A stretch of 64,000 nt of DNA from contig NZ_JAMHIV010000020.1 in assembly GCF_023897065.1 (NCBI RefSeq), positions 1 through 64,000 on the forward strand, written 5' to 3'. Source of the stretch: Crossiella sp. SN42 (lineage in GTDB: Bacteria; Actinomycetota; Actinomycetes; Mycobacteriales; Pseudonocardiaceae). Position numbers and translations under genes: made by a program. A model generated the notes under the pieces. It saw only the letters and a list, made by a program, of their open reading frames with translations, did not search any database and was not told where the DNA came from. Within the stretch, counting starts at the first letter, position 1. Each line of letters starts with the position of its first letter. Below, in pieces: positions 53,761-62,725 of this stretch.

Positions 53761-54306
53761 ATGGCTGTCGTGCGCAGGATCGTCGAGCTCGTCGATCCGG
53801 ACGGGAACACGATCGGGGAGACCTCGGTCGAAGAGGCGCACACGCCGCCCGGCCGGTTGCACCGGGCGTTCTCGGTGATGCTGTTCGACGAGGACGACCG
53901 GGTGCTGCTGCAGCAGCGGGCGCTGACCAAGAACCGGTTCCCCGGGCTGTGGGCCAACACCTGCTGCTCGCACCCCCTTGCCGGGGAGGACATCGCGCTC
54001 TCGGCGATCAAGCGGGTGGACGAGGAGCTGCACCTGCGGATCGAGGAGCTGCGGGAGGTGGGCGCGTTCACCTACCAGGCGCTGGACGGGCACGGAGCCG
54101 CCGAGCACGAGTTCGACCACGTGCTGATCGGCAAGATCGGCGCCGACGCGCACCTCACGGCCAAGCCGGAGGCGGATGAGATCGAGCAGCTCAAGTGGGT
54201 GCAGTACAGCGAGCTGGTCGCCGACCACGAGGCGAACCCGGAGCGTTACGCGCCGTGGGTTCCCGGTGTCGTCCGGCTGATCGAGGCGGCTCGCGCCACC
54301 AGCTGA
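53761..54306 (+). CDS. idi: Isopentenyl-diphosphate delta-isomerase, type 1
   Basis: 181 residues, Nudix fold. Key features are LHRAFSVMLFDEDDRVLLQQRA, the active-site Cys69 in NTCCSHP, the Nudix-like helix AIKRVDEELHLRIEEL and the catalytic Glu in AEHEFDHVL. It interconverts IPP and DMAPP. No carotenoid, terpene synthase or other isoprenoid genes are adjacent. The ATG at 53761 follows GGGGTCAGG. It ends at a strong hairpin shared with the convergent GH105 gene. Confidence 0.95.
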   Translation: MAVVRRIVELVDPDGNTIGETSVEEAHTPPGRLHRAFSVMLFDEDDRVLLQQRALTKNRFPGLWANTCCSHPLAGEDIALSAIKRVDEELHLRIEELREVGAFTYQALDGHGAAEHEFDHVLIGKIGADAHLTAKPEADEIEQLKWVQYSELVADHEANPERYAPWVPGVVRLIEAARATS

Positions 54307-54322
54307 CAGCACGCGGTACGAC

Positions 54323-54370
54323 AACGGCCGGCTCGCCGGGAGAGGGCAACCTCCCGGCGGGTCGGCCGTT
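54323..54370. terminator. Bidirectional terminator between idi and the GH105 gene
   Basis: AACGGCCG (54323-54330) pairs with CGGCCGTT (54363-54370), and an inner stem CGCCGGGAG pairs with CTCCCGGCG around an AGGGCAAC loop. It is bounded by T-rich and A-rich ends and lies 17 bp after the idi stop and 6 bp from the GH105 stop. Confidence 0.75.
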
Positions 54371-54375
54371 TCCGG

Positions 54376-55533
54376 TCAGGTGCGGAGTTGTTCGTGCATG
54401 AGCAGGAAGGCGCCCAGGCCGTGTAGGTCGTTGATGTTGCGTTTGCGGGTGTAGTAGTAGTTGAGGTCGCCGACGTTGGTGCCCTCGGAGATGTCGTGGA
54501 TGTTGGTCAGGCCGTCGGCGCCGGTCTTGACCTTGGCCAGGACGCCTTGGTAGCCGCGGTCGGCGACGCGCTGGTAGGCGCGCGAGATATAGCCGCGCTG
54601 GACGGCCGCGTCGATCATCAGGGTGTACATGGACGAGGCCGAGGTCTCGGTCCAGTTGTCCGGGTCGTCACCGCGGTCGACCACCTGGAACCAGCGGCCG
54701 GTGCGGCGGTCCTGGTAGCGGGCCAGGCCCTTGGCCAGGTGCTGCACAAAGCCGATGATCTGCTGTCGGCGCGGGTGGTCCTTGGGCAGCAGGTCCAGGA
54801 TCTCGATGTAGGTGATGGCCGACCAGCCGAAGGCGCGGGCCCAGAAGAAGCTCGAGGTTCCGGTGTCCGGCTTGGGTTTCGGGTCCCACGGGGCGTCCCG
54901 GTCGCCGTCGTAGGCGTGCCACATCAACCCGTTGTCCGCCTTGAGCCGGGTGAAGTAGGTGACCAGGTTCCTGGTGACCTCCTCGGTGGCGTACTGCTCG
55001 TCGCCGTAGGCCTGGCCGTAGCGCATCAGGAACGGCTGGGCCATGAACACCCCGTCCGCCCACAGCTCGTTGGTCTTGCTGGTGGCGTGCCACATGCCGC
55101 CGTCGGGGGTGCGCGGGTAGGTGGTGATGCGGGTGCGGATCTGGTCGGCCGCGGCCTTGTAGCGCGGGTCGCCGGTCTCCTGGTGCAGGAAGATCAGGAT
55201 GTTGCCGGGCTGCATCGCGTCCAGGTTGTTGAAGCTGTGGTTGACGTGCCCGTTGGCGTCGACGTGGTAGTCGGCCCACTTCTTGATGTAGGCCAGGTAC
55301 TTCGGGTCCTTCAACCGCTGGTAGACCTTGTACATCCCGTAGAGGAACAGGCCCCGGGTGTAGCCCCAGCCGCCGATGGTCTGCGGGTCCGGGTTGCGCG
55401 CGATGGTCGAGTCGACGACCGCCTTGGACCAGTCGGTGGCGGGCGGGGCGGCTTGGGCCAGGGGCGTGGTCACCGACAGGGTGAGGGCGCCCGCGGTGGC
55501 CACGGCGGTGGCCACCCGCGTCAGCAGGTTCAC
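54376..55533 (-). CDS. Secreted GH88/GH105 family unsaturated rhamnogalacturonyl hydrolase-like enzyme
   Basis: 385 residues with a Sec signal (to AQAAPPA). The (alpha/alpha)6 barrel has the family landmarks GWGYTRGLFLYGMYKVYQR in two parts, NELWADGVFMAQPFLMRYG with the catalytic Asp, SSFFWARAFGWSAITYIEIL and WTETSASSMYTLMI. GH105 enzymes remove unsaturated galacturonyl residues produced by pectate or rhamnogalacturonan lyases. A secreted form implies extracellular plant-polysaccharide degradation. The start is GTG 55533. A remnant of another secreted protein lies upstream. Confidence 0.88.
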   Translation of the reverse strand: MNLLTRVATAVATAGALTLSVTTPLAQAAPPATDWSKAVVDSTIARNPDPQTIGGWGYTRGLFLYGMYKVYQRLKDPKYLAYIKKWADYHVDANGHVNHSFNNLDAMQPGNILIFLHQETGDPRYKAAADQIRTRITTYPRTPDGGMWHATSKTNELWADGVFMAQPFLMRYGQAYGDEQYATEEVTRNLVTYFTRLKADNGLMWHAYDGDRDAPWDPKPKPDTGTSSFFWARAFGWSAITYIEILDLLPKDHPRRQQIIGFVQHLAKGLARYQDRRTGRWFQVVDRGDDPDNWTETSASSMYTLMIDAAVQRGYISRAYQRVADRGYQGVLAKVKTGADGLTNIHDISEGTNVGDLNYYYTRKRNINDLHGLGAFLLMHEQLRT

Positions 55534-55587
55534 ACATCCTCCTAGGTGCGTTGGGACAACTGCTCGTGCATGACCACGAACGTGAGG

Positions 55588-55805
55588 TCAGGGCAGGGTG
55601 AGCACCAGGTGGCTGATGCCGTTGCGGGGGTTGAGCTTCAGCACGGTGCCGCCGCGCCGCCGGCGAGCTGGTAGGCCATCCGGGCGGCCGGGGCGGGCAG
55701 GCCGGGGCCGGAGGTCGCGTCCGCCGCGCCGGTGCAGGCCAGCGTCACCGCCGACGCCGCGCCGGGCACATTCGGTCGCCGGAGATCCCGCCGTCTCGAT
55801 GCCAT
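55588..55805 (-). pseudogene. Remnant of a secreted protein upstream of the GH105 gene
   Basis: From the ATG at 55805 a signal-like N-terminus (MASRRRDLRR, ASAVTLACTG) runs about 50 codons to MAYQLAGG and then stops. In a different frame the sequence continues to a plausible C-terminal segment, GGTVLKLNPRNGISHLVLTLP, ending at 55588. Joining the frames gives only about 70 residues, so most of the gene seems deleted and a frameshift remains. The position before a GH105 gene and after a clear promoter suggests a lost polysaccharide lyase or hydrolase, which is inference. The other spacer DNA here (55819-56117) holds only the promoter. Confidence 0.45.
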
Positions 55806-55893
55806 CGAAGCTCCTCAACGCACGACACCGTGCTGCTCAGTCGGAAAGCGATTCCCTCCGAATGGCGGTTCGGGGCGGTGTGGGGGCGCACAC

Positions 55894-55921
55894 ACTCTAT
55901 CCTCCGATGTCTGGCGGTCAA
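55894..55921 (-). promoter_or_regulatory. Candidate promoter for the remnant gene and GH105
   Basis: On the minus strand TTGACC (55921-55916) and TAGAGT (55899-55894) are separated by 16 bp, about 90 bp upstream of the remnant's ATG. After loss of the first gene this promoter probably still drives GH105. Confidence 0.4.
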
Positions 55922-56117
55922 GACGGCCAGAAGTAGGCCTCGGACGATCGATGTGGGCCGTTCGGCGGCCAAGTGACCCGATGTTTTCACGTGGGTGAAC
56001 CGACGGGCGTCATTCGTTCGTGAGAGTAGATAAAGATCACCGGCAATCCGATGCAACCTCCGTGCAGGCTCATGCGCCCTTACGGGTAGACAGTGCACTG
56101 AAACGGGTGAGCAGGCT

Positions 56118-58250
56118 GTGGAGAGGGGAGTGCGTTCTGTGTTGGTCGCACGAGCGACGGGGATACTGAAACTCATCGGGCTGTGCGTGGTGGCCGGTTT
56201 GGTGGTCGCCGCGATCGCCTTCCCCGTCGTCGGCGGGGCGGGGCTGCTGTCGAACCGGGCCAGTGAGACGGTCGACCAGTACTCCGCCGAGCTGGCCCAG
56301 GCCGACCCGCCGCTGCTCACCACGATCACCGACAGCAAGAACAAGCCGATCGCCTACCTCTACGACCAGGACCGGGAACTGGTCGACAGCGCGGGCATCT
56401 CGCAGAACATGAAGGCGGCCATGGTCGCCATCGAGGACCACCGCTTCGAAGAGCACAACGGCGTGGACTGGAAGGGCACCATGCGCGCCATGGTCAAGGG
56501 CGTGCTCGGCCAGCGGGTCGAGGGCGGCTCCTCGATCACCCAGCAGTACGTGAAGAACTACCTCGCCTACGTGGTCGCCAAGACCGACATCGAGCGGGAG
56601 AAGGCCAGCGAGGTCACCGCGGCCCGCAAGCTGCGCGAGGTGCGCATCGCGCTGCAGCTGGAGCGCACGCTGAGCAAGGACGAGATCCTCACCCGCTACC
56701 TCAACGTGGTGCCCTTCGGCGGCCAGATCTACGGCATCAAGTCCGCCTCCCGGCACTACTTCGACAAGCTGCCCAAGGACCTCACCGTGCCCGAGGCCGC
56801 CTACCTGGCCGGTCTGGTGAACAAGCCCTCCCGGCTGGGCGCGGAGAACCCGGAGGAGGCCAAGAAGCGGCGCGACCACGTGCTCAAGCGGATGGCCGAC
56901 ACCGGCGCGCTGTCCAAGGACCCGGTGCAGGCGCAGGAGCTGTACAAGCAGTTCCAGGAGGAGCCGCTGAACTTCGCGCTGGTCAAGCGCCGTCCGAACG
57001 ACTGCGTGAGCGCGGACAACGGGCAGACCAACGGCTACTTCTGCGACTACGTGGTCGACTACCTGGCCAAGCACGGCATCAACAAGGACAAGCTCAAGCG
57101 CGGCGGCTACACCATCCAGACCACCCTGGACCAGGGCGCCAACGACGCGGTCAAGGCCGCGGCCGAGGGCGAGGTCAGCAAGAACACCGACGGCATCGCC
57201 AACGCGATGGCCGTGGTCGAGCCGGGCAAGGACAAGCACCGGGTGCGCGCGCTGGGCGCCAACCGGGACTACGGCAACGACAAGAGCAAGAACCAGACCT
57301 CGTTCAACCTGCCCGCCGATGTCAGCCGGTTCGGCGCCGGGTCGATCTTCAAGATCTTCACCGCGGCCGCGGCCATGGAGGAGGGCAAGACCGGGGTCAA
57401 CCGCACGGTCAACGTGCCCAACGTCTACACCTCGCCGATCTACAAGAACGGCGGCAAGGCCTACCAGGTGAAGAACGCCAGCGACGGCGCGGACACCACG
57501 ATGACCTTGCAGAGCGCGCTGGCGCACTCGCCCAACACCGGGTTCGTCATCCTGGAGGAGCAGGCCGGGCTGGACAACGTGGTGGACATGTCGGTGCGGA
57601 TGGGCCTGCGGGACAGCATGAAGTCGGTCAACCGCGGCGGCTCCAAGATCAACCCGGAGGCCAAGGACGCCTCGCTGCGCATCCCGCAGGACAAGTGGGT
57701 CAAGGACAACAAGGTCGGCTCCTTCACCCTGGGCGTGACCGTGGTCAGCGTGCTGGAGCTGGCCAACGTCGGCGCGACCATCACCAGCGGCGGCACCTGG
57801 TGCCCGCCCACCCCGATCGAGAAGGTCCTCGACCGCAACGGCAAGCCGGTGGACATCAAGGAGGCCTCCTGCGAGCAGGCCCTCGACCCCGGTCTGGCCG
57901 GCGCGCTGGCGCAGGGCCTGAGCAAGGACACCACCGAGGGCACCGCGCAGAAGGCGGCGCAGGCGGCAGGCTGGAACCGGCCGATGATCGGCAAGACCGG
58001 CACCACGCAGAACCACCAGTCCGCCGGGTTCGTCGGCGCCACCCCGAACTTCTCCGGCGCGGTGCTGACCTTCTCCGACAGCCCCACGCCGAAGACCATC
58101 TGCGATGGCGACCGGCCGTACCTGTGCACCCGCGGCAGCTTCATCTACGGCGGCAAGGTGCCGGCCCGCACCTGGTTCGAGGCGATGAAACCCATTCACC
58201 AGGGTCAGGAGACCAGGCAGCTCCCGCAAGGAGATGGCCGGTACATGTGA
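56118..58250 (+). CDS. Bifunctional class A penicillin-binding protein (transglycosylase/transpeptidase)
   Basis: Up to 710 residues. A single N-terminal membrane helix (about 20-42) precedes the GT51 transglycosylase domain (about 85-290) with EDHRFEEHNGVD (Glu106) and EGGSSITQQYVKN. The transpeptidase domain (about 330-700) has SIFK (Ser409-Lys412), SPNTGF and GKTGTT (Lys626). The sequence around the nucleophile is FGAGSIFKIF, with Ile after Ser where PGSTFK is usual. It polymerises and cross-links peptidoglycan. No C-terminal PASTA domain is present. The start is uncertain: GTG codons at 56118, 56130 and 56139 are possible, and the last has GGGGAG at good distance. Confidence 0.92.
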   Translation: MERGVRSVLVARATGILKLIGLCVVAGLVVAAIAFPVVGGAGLLSNRASETVDQYSAELAQADPPLLTTITDSKNKPIAYLYDQDRELVDSAGISQNMKAAMVAIEDHRFEEHNGVDWKGTMRAMVKGVLGQRVEGGSSITQQYVKNYLAYVVAKTDIEREKASEVTAARKLREVRIALQLERTLSKDEILTRYLNVVPFGGQIYGIKSASRHYFDKLPKDLTVPEAAYLAGLVNKPSRLGAENPEEAKKRRDHVLKRMADTGALSKDPVQAQELYKQFQEEPLNFALVKRRPNDCVSADNGQTNGYFCDYVVDYLAKHGINKDKLKRGGYTIQTTLDQGANDAVKAAAEGEVSKNTDGIANAMAVVEPGKDKHRVRALGANRDYGNDKSKNQTSFNLPADVSRFGAGSIFKIFTAAAAMEEGKTGVNRTVNVPNVYTSPIYKNGGKAYQVKNASDGADTTMTLQSALAHSPNTGFVILEEQAGLDNVVDMSVRMGLRDSMKSVNRGGSKINPEAKDASLRIPQDKWVKDNKVGSFTLGVTVVSVLELANVGATITSGGTWCPPTPIEKVLDRNGKPVDIKEASCEQALDPGLAGALAQGLSKDTTEGTAQKAAQAAGWNRPMIGKTGTTQNHQSAGFVGATPNFSGAVLTFSDSPTPKTICDGDRPYLCTRGSFIYGGKVPARTWFEAMKPIHQGQETRQLPQGDGRYM

Positions 58251-58343
58251 TCGGACCTACCATCGGCGAACTCGCAATGCCAGTGCCGAATGGCCGTATT
58301 TTTCGCCGGCTGGGAGCAGCTGAGTAAATAACTCAATAAGTCG

Positions 58344-58380
58344 TCGCGGCCCGTATTCAGTGCAGTACCGCGGGTCGCGA
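58344..58380. terminator. Hairpin downstream of the PBP gene
   Basis: TCGCGGCCCG (58344-58353) pairs with CGGGTCGCGA (58371-58380) with one G-U pair, around a 17-nt loop, about 95 bp after the PBP stop. A T-poor tail follows (CTACTTGTCTG). It is a moderate terminator candidate. Confidence 0.45.
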
Positions 58381-58406
58381 CTACTTGTCTGTCCAGCGGT
58401 TTTGTC

Positions 58407-58447
58407 TCACCCGAACGTCGCAACACAAACCAACTTCTGTCGGGTGA
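58407..58447. promoter_or_regulatory. Inverted repeat upstream of the S8 protease gene
   Basis: TCACCCGA (58407-58414) and TCGGGTGA (58440-58447) form a perfect 8-bp inverted repeat with a 25-bp spacer, about 90-130 bp upstream of the protease start in an AT-richer stretch. It is a possible operator; nothing else in the 284-bp spacer stands out. Confidence 0.35.
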
Positions 58448-58534
58448 TGAATTAGTAAACGGTCGTTACTGTCCGCATCACGGCTCGGATCACGCATGTC
58501 CGAGGTCACCCCTGCATTTCGCTGGAGGTAGTCG

Positions 58535-60574
58535 ATGCGGCGAAGGAGTCGCGTTTTCCTGGTGGCCATCACCGCCAGTTCACTGGTCTTGAGCGCGGGC
58601 GCGATGAGCGCGAACGGCGCGGCCGAGGACGAGCAGGTCCGCATGGTCGGCGCGGACAAGTTCACCATCAGCCTGGACGGCGGGCGCACCTGGAGCAGGG
58701 AGCTGCCGCAGGCCAGCCAGATCCGGCTGGCCAACCGCAGCTTCGACCCGGTCACCCAGGCCCAGGCCGAGACCGCGACGCCGGAGGACCTGCGGGCCCG
58801 CCAGGGCGGGGCATACCTGGTGCAGTTCAAGGCCGCGCCGCTGGACGCCCAGCGCCGTGAGCTGGCCAGGCTGGGCGCGCGCGTCGGCGCGTTCATCCCC
58901 GACTACGCCTACGTGGTGCGGATGAGCCCGGCCACCAAGGAACGGGTGGCCAAGCTCGGCTACGTCCGCTGGGTCGGCGCCTACCAGCCCGGTGACAAGC
59001 TGGCCCCGGCCGCCATCGCCGAGACCAAGACCGCGCGCTACGTGGTGACCCTGGTCGAGGCCGACGCCGCCGGGCAGCGGGATGCCGCCGAGGCGATCAC
59101 CCGCGCGGGCGGGCAGGTGCACGTGGTCTCGCAGAGCGCCCAGCACCTGGAGGCCACCCTCAGCCCGCAGCAGCTGCGCGCCACCGCGCACCTGGACCAG
59201 GTCCTCGCGGTCGACGCGGCCTCCGCGCCGGAGACCGACATGGACAACGCGCGCATCGACGGCGGCGCGAACACCATCGAGGCCGCGGGCGGCTACAAGG
59301 GCCAGGGCGTGGTCGGCGAGGTGATGGACTCCGGCCTGCGCACCACGCACCAGGAGTTCCGGGCCAAGCCGCCGATCATCCACGGCGCCGCGGGCACCAG
59401 CCCCAGCCACGGCACCGCCACCTACGGCCAGATCTTCGCCACCGGCGTCAGCCCCAAGCACCGCGGGCTGCTGCCCGAGGGCCAGGGCATCCACGCCGGC
59501 TACGGCGTCGCCGACCGGTACGCCCACTCCAAGGAGCTGGTCGACCCCAACGGCAAGTACAAGGCGGTGTTCCAGACCAACAGCTGGGGCAACGCGCTGA
59601 CCACCTCCTACACCACCATCTCCGCGGCCATGGACAAGATCGTCTTCGATCTGGACCTGTTCATCTGCCAGTCGCAGAGCAACGCGGGCTCGCGCCAGTC
59701 GCGGCCGGAGGCGTGGGCGAAGAACGTGCTCTCGGTGGGCGCGCAGTACCACAAGAACACGCTCAGCCGCACCGATGACACCTGGAACCGCGGCGCCAGC
59801 ATCGGCCCGGCGGCCGACGGCCGGATCAAGCCGGAGATCTCCAACTACTACGACGCCATCGACACCACCACCTCCACCAGCGACACCGCCTACACGCCCA
59901 GCTTCGGCGGCACCAGCGGCGCCACCCCGATCACCTGCGGCAACGCCGGCCTGGTGTTCCAGATGTGGGCCGACGGCGTCTTCGACGGCGCGCCCGGCAA
60001 GAAGCGGGACGTCTTCGCCAGCAGGCCGCACGCGGCCACGGTCAAGGCGCTGCTGGTCAACACCGCGAACCAGTACGCCTTCACCGGTGAGAACCACGAC
60101 CTGACCAGGGTGCACCAGGGCTGGGGCACCGCGAGCGTTGGCAACCTGTACAACCAGGCCAAGGGCAACAGCTGGAAGCTGCCGCTGCTGGTGAACGAGA
60201 CCGACCTGCTCAAGGCCGGCGCGTCCAAGGCTTACACGGTCGAGGCCGACGGCTCCACGCCGTTCAAGGCGACCCTGGCCTACACCGACCCGGCCGGTTC
60301 GCCGACCGCGGCGGTGTCCCGGGTCAACGACCTGACGCTGAAGGTCACCGCGCCCGACGGCACCGTGTACTGGGGCAACAACGGCCTCACCGCGGGCAAC
60401 TACTCCACCCCCGGCGGCTCGCCGAACGCGGTGGACACCGTGGAGAACGTGATCTTGGAGAAGGCGGCCAAGGGCACCTGGAAGGTCGAGGTGCTGGCCG
60501 ACCAGGTGAACGCGGACGGTCACCCGGAAACCCCGGAGACCGACGCGGACTACGCCCTGGTTGTCACCAAGTAA
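58535..60574 (+). CDS. Secreted subtilisin-like (S8) serine protease
   Basis: 679 residues with a Sec signal (about 1-30, cleaved near ANGAAED). A propeptide-like region (about 60-240) contains two inhibitor-like repeats (AYLVQFKAAPLDAQ, ARYVVTLVEADAA). Catalytic residues are Asp265 (GEVMDSGLRTTH), His292 (SPSHGTATYGQIFATG) and Ser461 (GGTSGATPITCGNAG), with the oxyanion Asn in QTNSWGN. A beta-sandwich P/jelly-roll-like domain follows (about 550-679). It is typical of the large extracellular actinomycete proteases. GCTGGAGG upstream supports the ATG. A strong terminator follows. Confidence 0.92.
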   Translation: MRRRSRVFLVAITASSLVLSAGAMSANGAAEDEQVRMVGADKFTISLDGGRTWSRELPQASQIRLANRSFDPVTQAQAETATPEDLRARQGGAYLVQFKAAPLDAQRRELARLGARVGAFIPDYAYVVRMSPATKERVAKLGYVRWVGAYQPGDKLAPAAIAETKTARYVVTLVEADAAGQRDAAEAITRAGGQVHVVSQSAQHLEATLSPQQLRATAHLDQVLAVDAASAPETDMDNARIDGGANTIEAAGGYKGQGVVGEVMDSGLRTTHQEFRAKPPIIHGAAGTSPSHGTATYGQIFATGVSPKHRGLLPEGQGIHAGYGVADRYAHSKELVDPNGKYKAVFQTNSWGNALTTSYTTISAAMDKIVFDLDLFICQSQSNAGSRQSRPEAWAKNVLSVGAQYHKNTLSRTDDTWNRGASIGPAADGRIKPEISNYYDAIDTTTSTSDTAYTPSFGGTSGATPITCGNAGLVFQMWADGVFDGAPGKKRDVFASRPHAATVKALLVNTANQYAFTGENHDLTRVHQGWGTASVGNLYNQAKGNSWKLPLLVNETDLLKAGASKAYTVEADGSTPFKATLAYTDPAGSPTAAVSRVNDLTLKVTAPDGTVYWGNNGLTAGNYSTPGGSPNAVDTVENVILEKAAKGTWKVEVLADQVNADGHPETPETDADYALVVTK

Positions 60575-60585
60575 CCCGGATGGGG

Positions 60586-60623
60586 AAAGCTGGCGGTGAC
60601 CCTCCGGGGTCGCCGCCAGCTTT
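60586..60623 (+). terminator. Strong intrinsic terminator of the S8 protease gene
   Basis: A 17-bp stem from AAAGCTGGCGGTGACCC (60586-60602) to GGGTCGCCGCCAGCTTT (60607-60623), with one G-U pair and a TCCG tetraloop of the stable UNCG class, followed by TTTGCTTCT. It starts 11 bp after the stop codon. Confidence 0.88.
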
Positions 60624-60647
60624 GCTTCTGGGGTTAAGGGGCGTGGT

Positions 60648-61466
60648 ATGCGGGTTCTCGTGTCGGTGGACATGGAGGGCATCGCCGGGATCGTCGACGT
60701 CGAGGACGTCCGCCCCGGGGAACGGGAGTACGAGCGCAACCGGGCGCTGATGACCGCGGAGGCCAACGCCGCGGTGCTCGGGGTCTACGACGCCGAACCG
60801 GATGCCGAGGTGCTGGTCTCCGACGCGCACGCCCAGTTCCGCAACCTGCTGCCGGAGAAGCTGGACCGCCGGGCCACGCTGCTGCGCGGCACGCCCAAGT
60901 CCTTCGGCATGATGGCCGGGATCGCCGAGGACGTGCACGCGGTGATCTTCATCGGCTACCACGGCCGGGCCGGGCTGGCCCATTCGGTGCTCTCGCACAC
61001 CATCAACGGCTCGGTGGTCGCCGAGGTCCGCTGCAACGACCGGGTGCTCGGCGAGCTGGGCCTCAACGCGGCACTGGCCGCCGCGCACGGCGCGGTGCCG
61101 ATCCTGGTGGCGGGGGACGAGACGGTGGCCACCGAGGCCACCGGGGTGGCGCGGGGCATCTGGTCGGTGGTGGTCAAGCGCGCGCTGGGCGCGCGGGCCG
61201 CGGAGAACCTGCACCCGGAGGAGGCCTGCGCCCGGATCCGCGCGGCGGTGCCCCAGGCGCTGCGGCGGCGCGCCAGGGTGCGGCCACTGCGCTTCGCCGG
61301 GGAGGTCGACCTGGAGGTGGACGTGCTGACCCCGGCCATGGCCGAGCACGCCCTGCTGGTGCCCGGCATCGAGCTCCTGGGCGAGCGCACCCTGGCCTAC
61401 GAGGCCGAGGACTTCCCGACCGCCTACCGGGTCATCCAGCTCATCGCGTTGCTGGGCCGCCTGTGA
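60648..61466 (+). CDS. M55-family D-aminopeptidase (DppA-like)
   Basis: 272 residues. N-terminal SVDMEGIAGI with the first zinc-binding Asp and Glu, SDAHAQFRNLLPE, FIGYHGRAGLAHSVLSHT and LVAGDETVATEA are the DppA metal and catalytic segments. The family cleaves D-amino-acid peptides such as D-Ala-D-Ala, linked to cell-wall peptide recycling. Being cytoplasmic, with no signal, it would act on imported peptides. The start ATG is 25 bp after the terminator, so it has its own promoter within a short space or relies on read-through. Confidence 0.9.
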   Translation: MRVLVSVDMEGIAGIVDVEDVRPGEREYERNRALMTAEANAAVLGVYDAEPDAEVLVSDAHAQFRNLLPEKLDRRATLLRGTPKSFGMMAGIAEDVHAVIFIGYHGRAGLAHSVLSHTINGSVVAEVRCNDRVLGELGLNAALAAAHGAVPILVAGDETVATEATGVARGIWSVVVKRALGARAAENLHPEEACARIRAAVPQALRRRARVRPLRFAGEVDLEVDVLTPAMAEHALLVPGIELLGERTLAYEAEDFPTAYRVIQLIALLGRL

Positions 61467-61571
61467 CCCGCGCGGCCAGCCGGTAGCTCCCACGTTCGCT
61501 CCGGGAGAACCCCGCTCCGCCATGGGCGAACACGGCGTCCGCGCCCCCGCCGCGCTGCCAGGCTGACCCCC

Positions 61572-62258
61572 ATGGAGACCGAACACCTGCTGCCCAACCT
61601 GACCCAGCTGACCTTCCCGGTGGGCCAGGCGTACCTGTGGCGCGACGGGAACGAGGCGACGCTGATCGACACGGGGCTGGCCGGATACGGCGAGCGGGTG
61701 CGCGCGGTGGTGACCGGGCTGGGGGTCGAGCTGCGGCGGATCGTGTTGACGCACTGGCACGGCGACCACGCCGGCAGCGCCGCGGAGCTCGTGGCCTGGA
61801 GCGGGGCCGAGGTGATCGCGCACCGGGCGGACGCGGCGGTGATCCGGGGGGAGGCGGAGGGGTTGCCGCCGGTGTTCACCGGGGAGTGGGAGCGGGAGCT
61901 GCACGGGCAGATCTCGCCGGGGGTGCCCGCGCACGAGGCGTGCCGGGTGGACCGCGAGGTCGAGGACGGGGACGTGCTGGAGTTCGGCGGCGGGGCGCGG
62001 GTGGTGGGGATGCCGGGGCACACGCCGGGGAGCATCGCGGTGTGGCTGCCGGGCGGGGTGGTGTTCGTGGGGGACGCGGTGGCGAACGTGGGGGAGCTGA
62101 GTGTTGGTGTGTTCAATGTGGACAGTCAGGTGGCGCGGCGGTCGGTGGTGGGGTTGAGCGGGCTGGAGTTCGAGGTGGTGTGTTTTGGGCATGGGCCGGC
62201 GTTGCGCTCGGGTGGGGCTGATCGGCTCCGTGAGCTGGCGGCGGGGTTGGCTGTCTGA
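61572..62258 (+). CDS. MBL-fold metallo-hydrolase
   Basis: 228 residues. Metal-ligand motif THWHGDHAG (HxHxDH), a further His in GMPGHTPGSI, Asp in FVGDAV and His in CFGHGPAL complete a dinuclear zinc site. This is the glyoxalase-II-like branch of the superfamily that hydrolyses thioesters, lactones or phosphoesters; the substrate is not evident. Downstream DNA is degenerate repeat, and the last codons already resemble it in base composition. Confidence 0.88.
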   Translation: METEHLLPNLTQLTFPVGQAYLWRDGNEATLIDTGLAGYGERVRAVVTGLGVELRRIVLTHWHGDHAGSAAELVAWSGAEVIAHRADAAVIRGEAEGLPPVFTGEWERELHGQISPGVPAHEACRVDREVEDGDVLEFGGGARVVGMPGHTPGSIAVWLPGGVVFVGDAVANVGELSVGVFNVDSQVARRSVVGLSGLEFEVVCFGHGPALRSGGADRLRELAAGLAV

Positions 62259-62725
62259 GCCGCTGCTTGGCTGACCGCTTGGCCGGCCGACCGCTCGGCC
62301 GACCAACCGGCCGAGCGACCGTCCGACCGACTAACCGGCCGAGCGCTCGACCTGCTGACCGCTCGACCGGCCAACCAGCCGCCCGGCCCGCGTTGCCCGG
62401 CCGCATTGTTCGGGTCGCGCCGGTCGGCTTGCGCTGGTCTGGCCAGCTGAACCGTCGCCCACCCGGGCGGTGCGGCCCGGGTGGTTCGGCACGCGTTGTT
62501 GGGCTTGCGCTGGTCGGCCCGCGTTGTTCGGCACGCGCCGGTCTGCTTGTGCTGGTCTGGCCGGCCGAATTGCCACCCGCCGGGCGGTGCGGCTCGCGCG
62601 GTGCGGCTCGCGTTGTTTGGCTCGCGCCGGTCGGGTCGCGTTGGCCCGGCTGGCTGACCGCAGCCCGCCCGCGCTGGTCTGCTCGCGGTGTTCGGCTCGT
62701 GCTGGTCGGCTCTCGGCCGCGCCGC
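62259..62725. repeat. Degenerate short-period repeat spacer between the MBL and oxidoreductase genes
   Basis: Two families of imperfect repeats fill this 467-bp gap. About 62270-62395 repeats a unit like GACCGCTCGGCCGACC. About 62395-62715 repeats a unit like CGCGTTGTTCGGCTCG alternating with CGCTGGTCGGC. All frames are open by composition and none looks like a protein. No precise spacing or palindromic unit supports a CRISPR or integron-like array. Confidence 0.7.

Noticed and set aside
53568-54071. An N-terminal extension of the NACHT protein into the idi gene
   Set aside because: The extra residues are antisense to idi and look non-native (Ser/Arg/Cys-rich). The ATG at 53567 gives a plausible start and a normal divergent promoter space.
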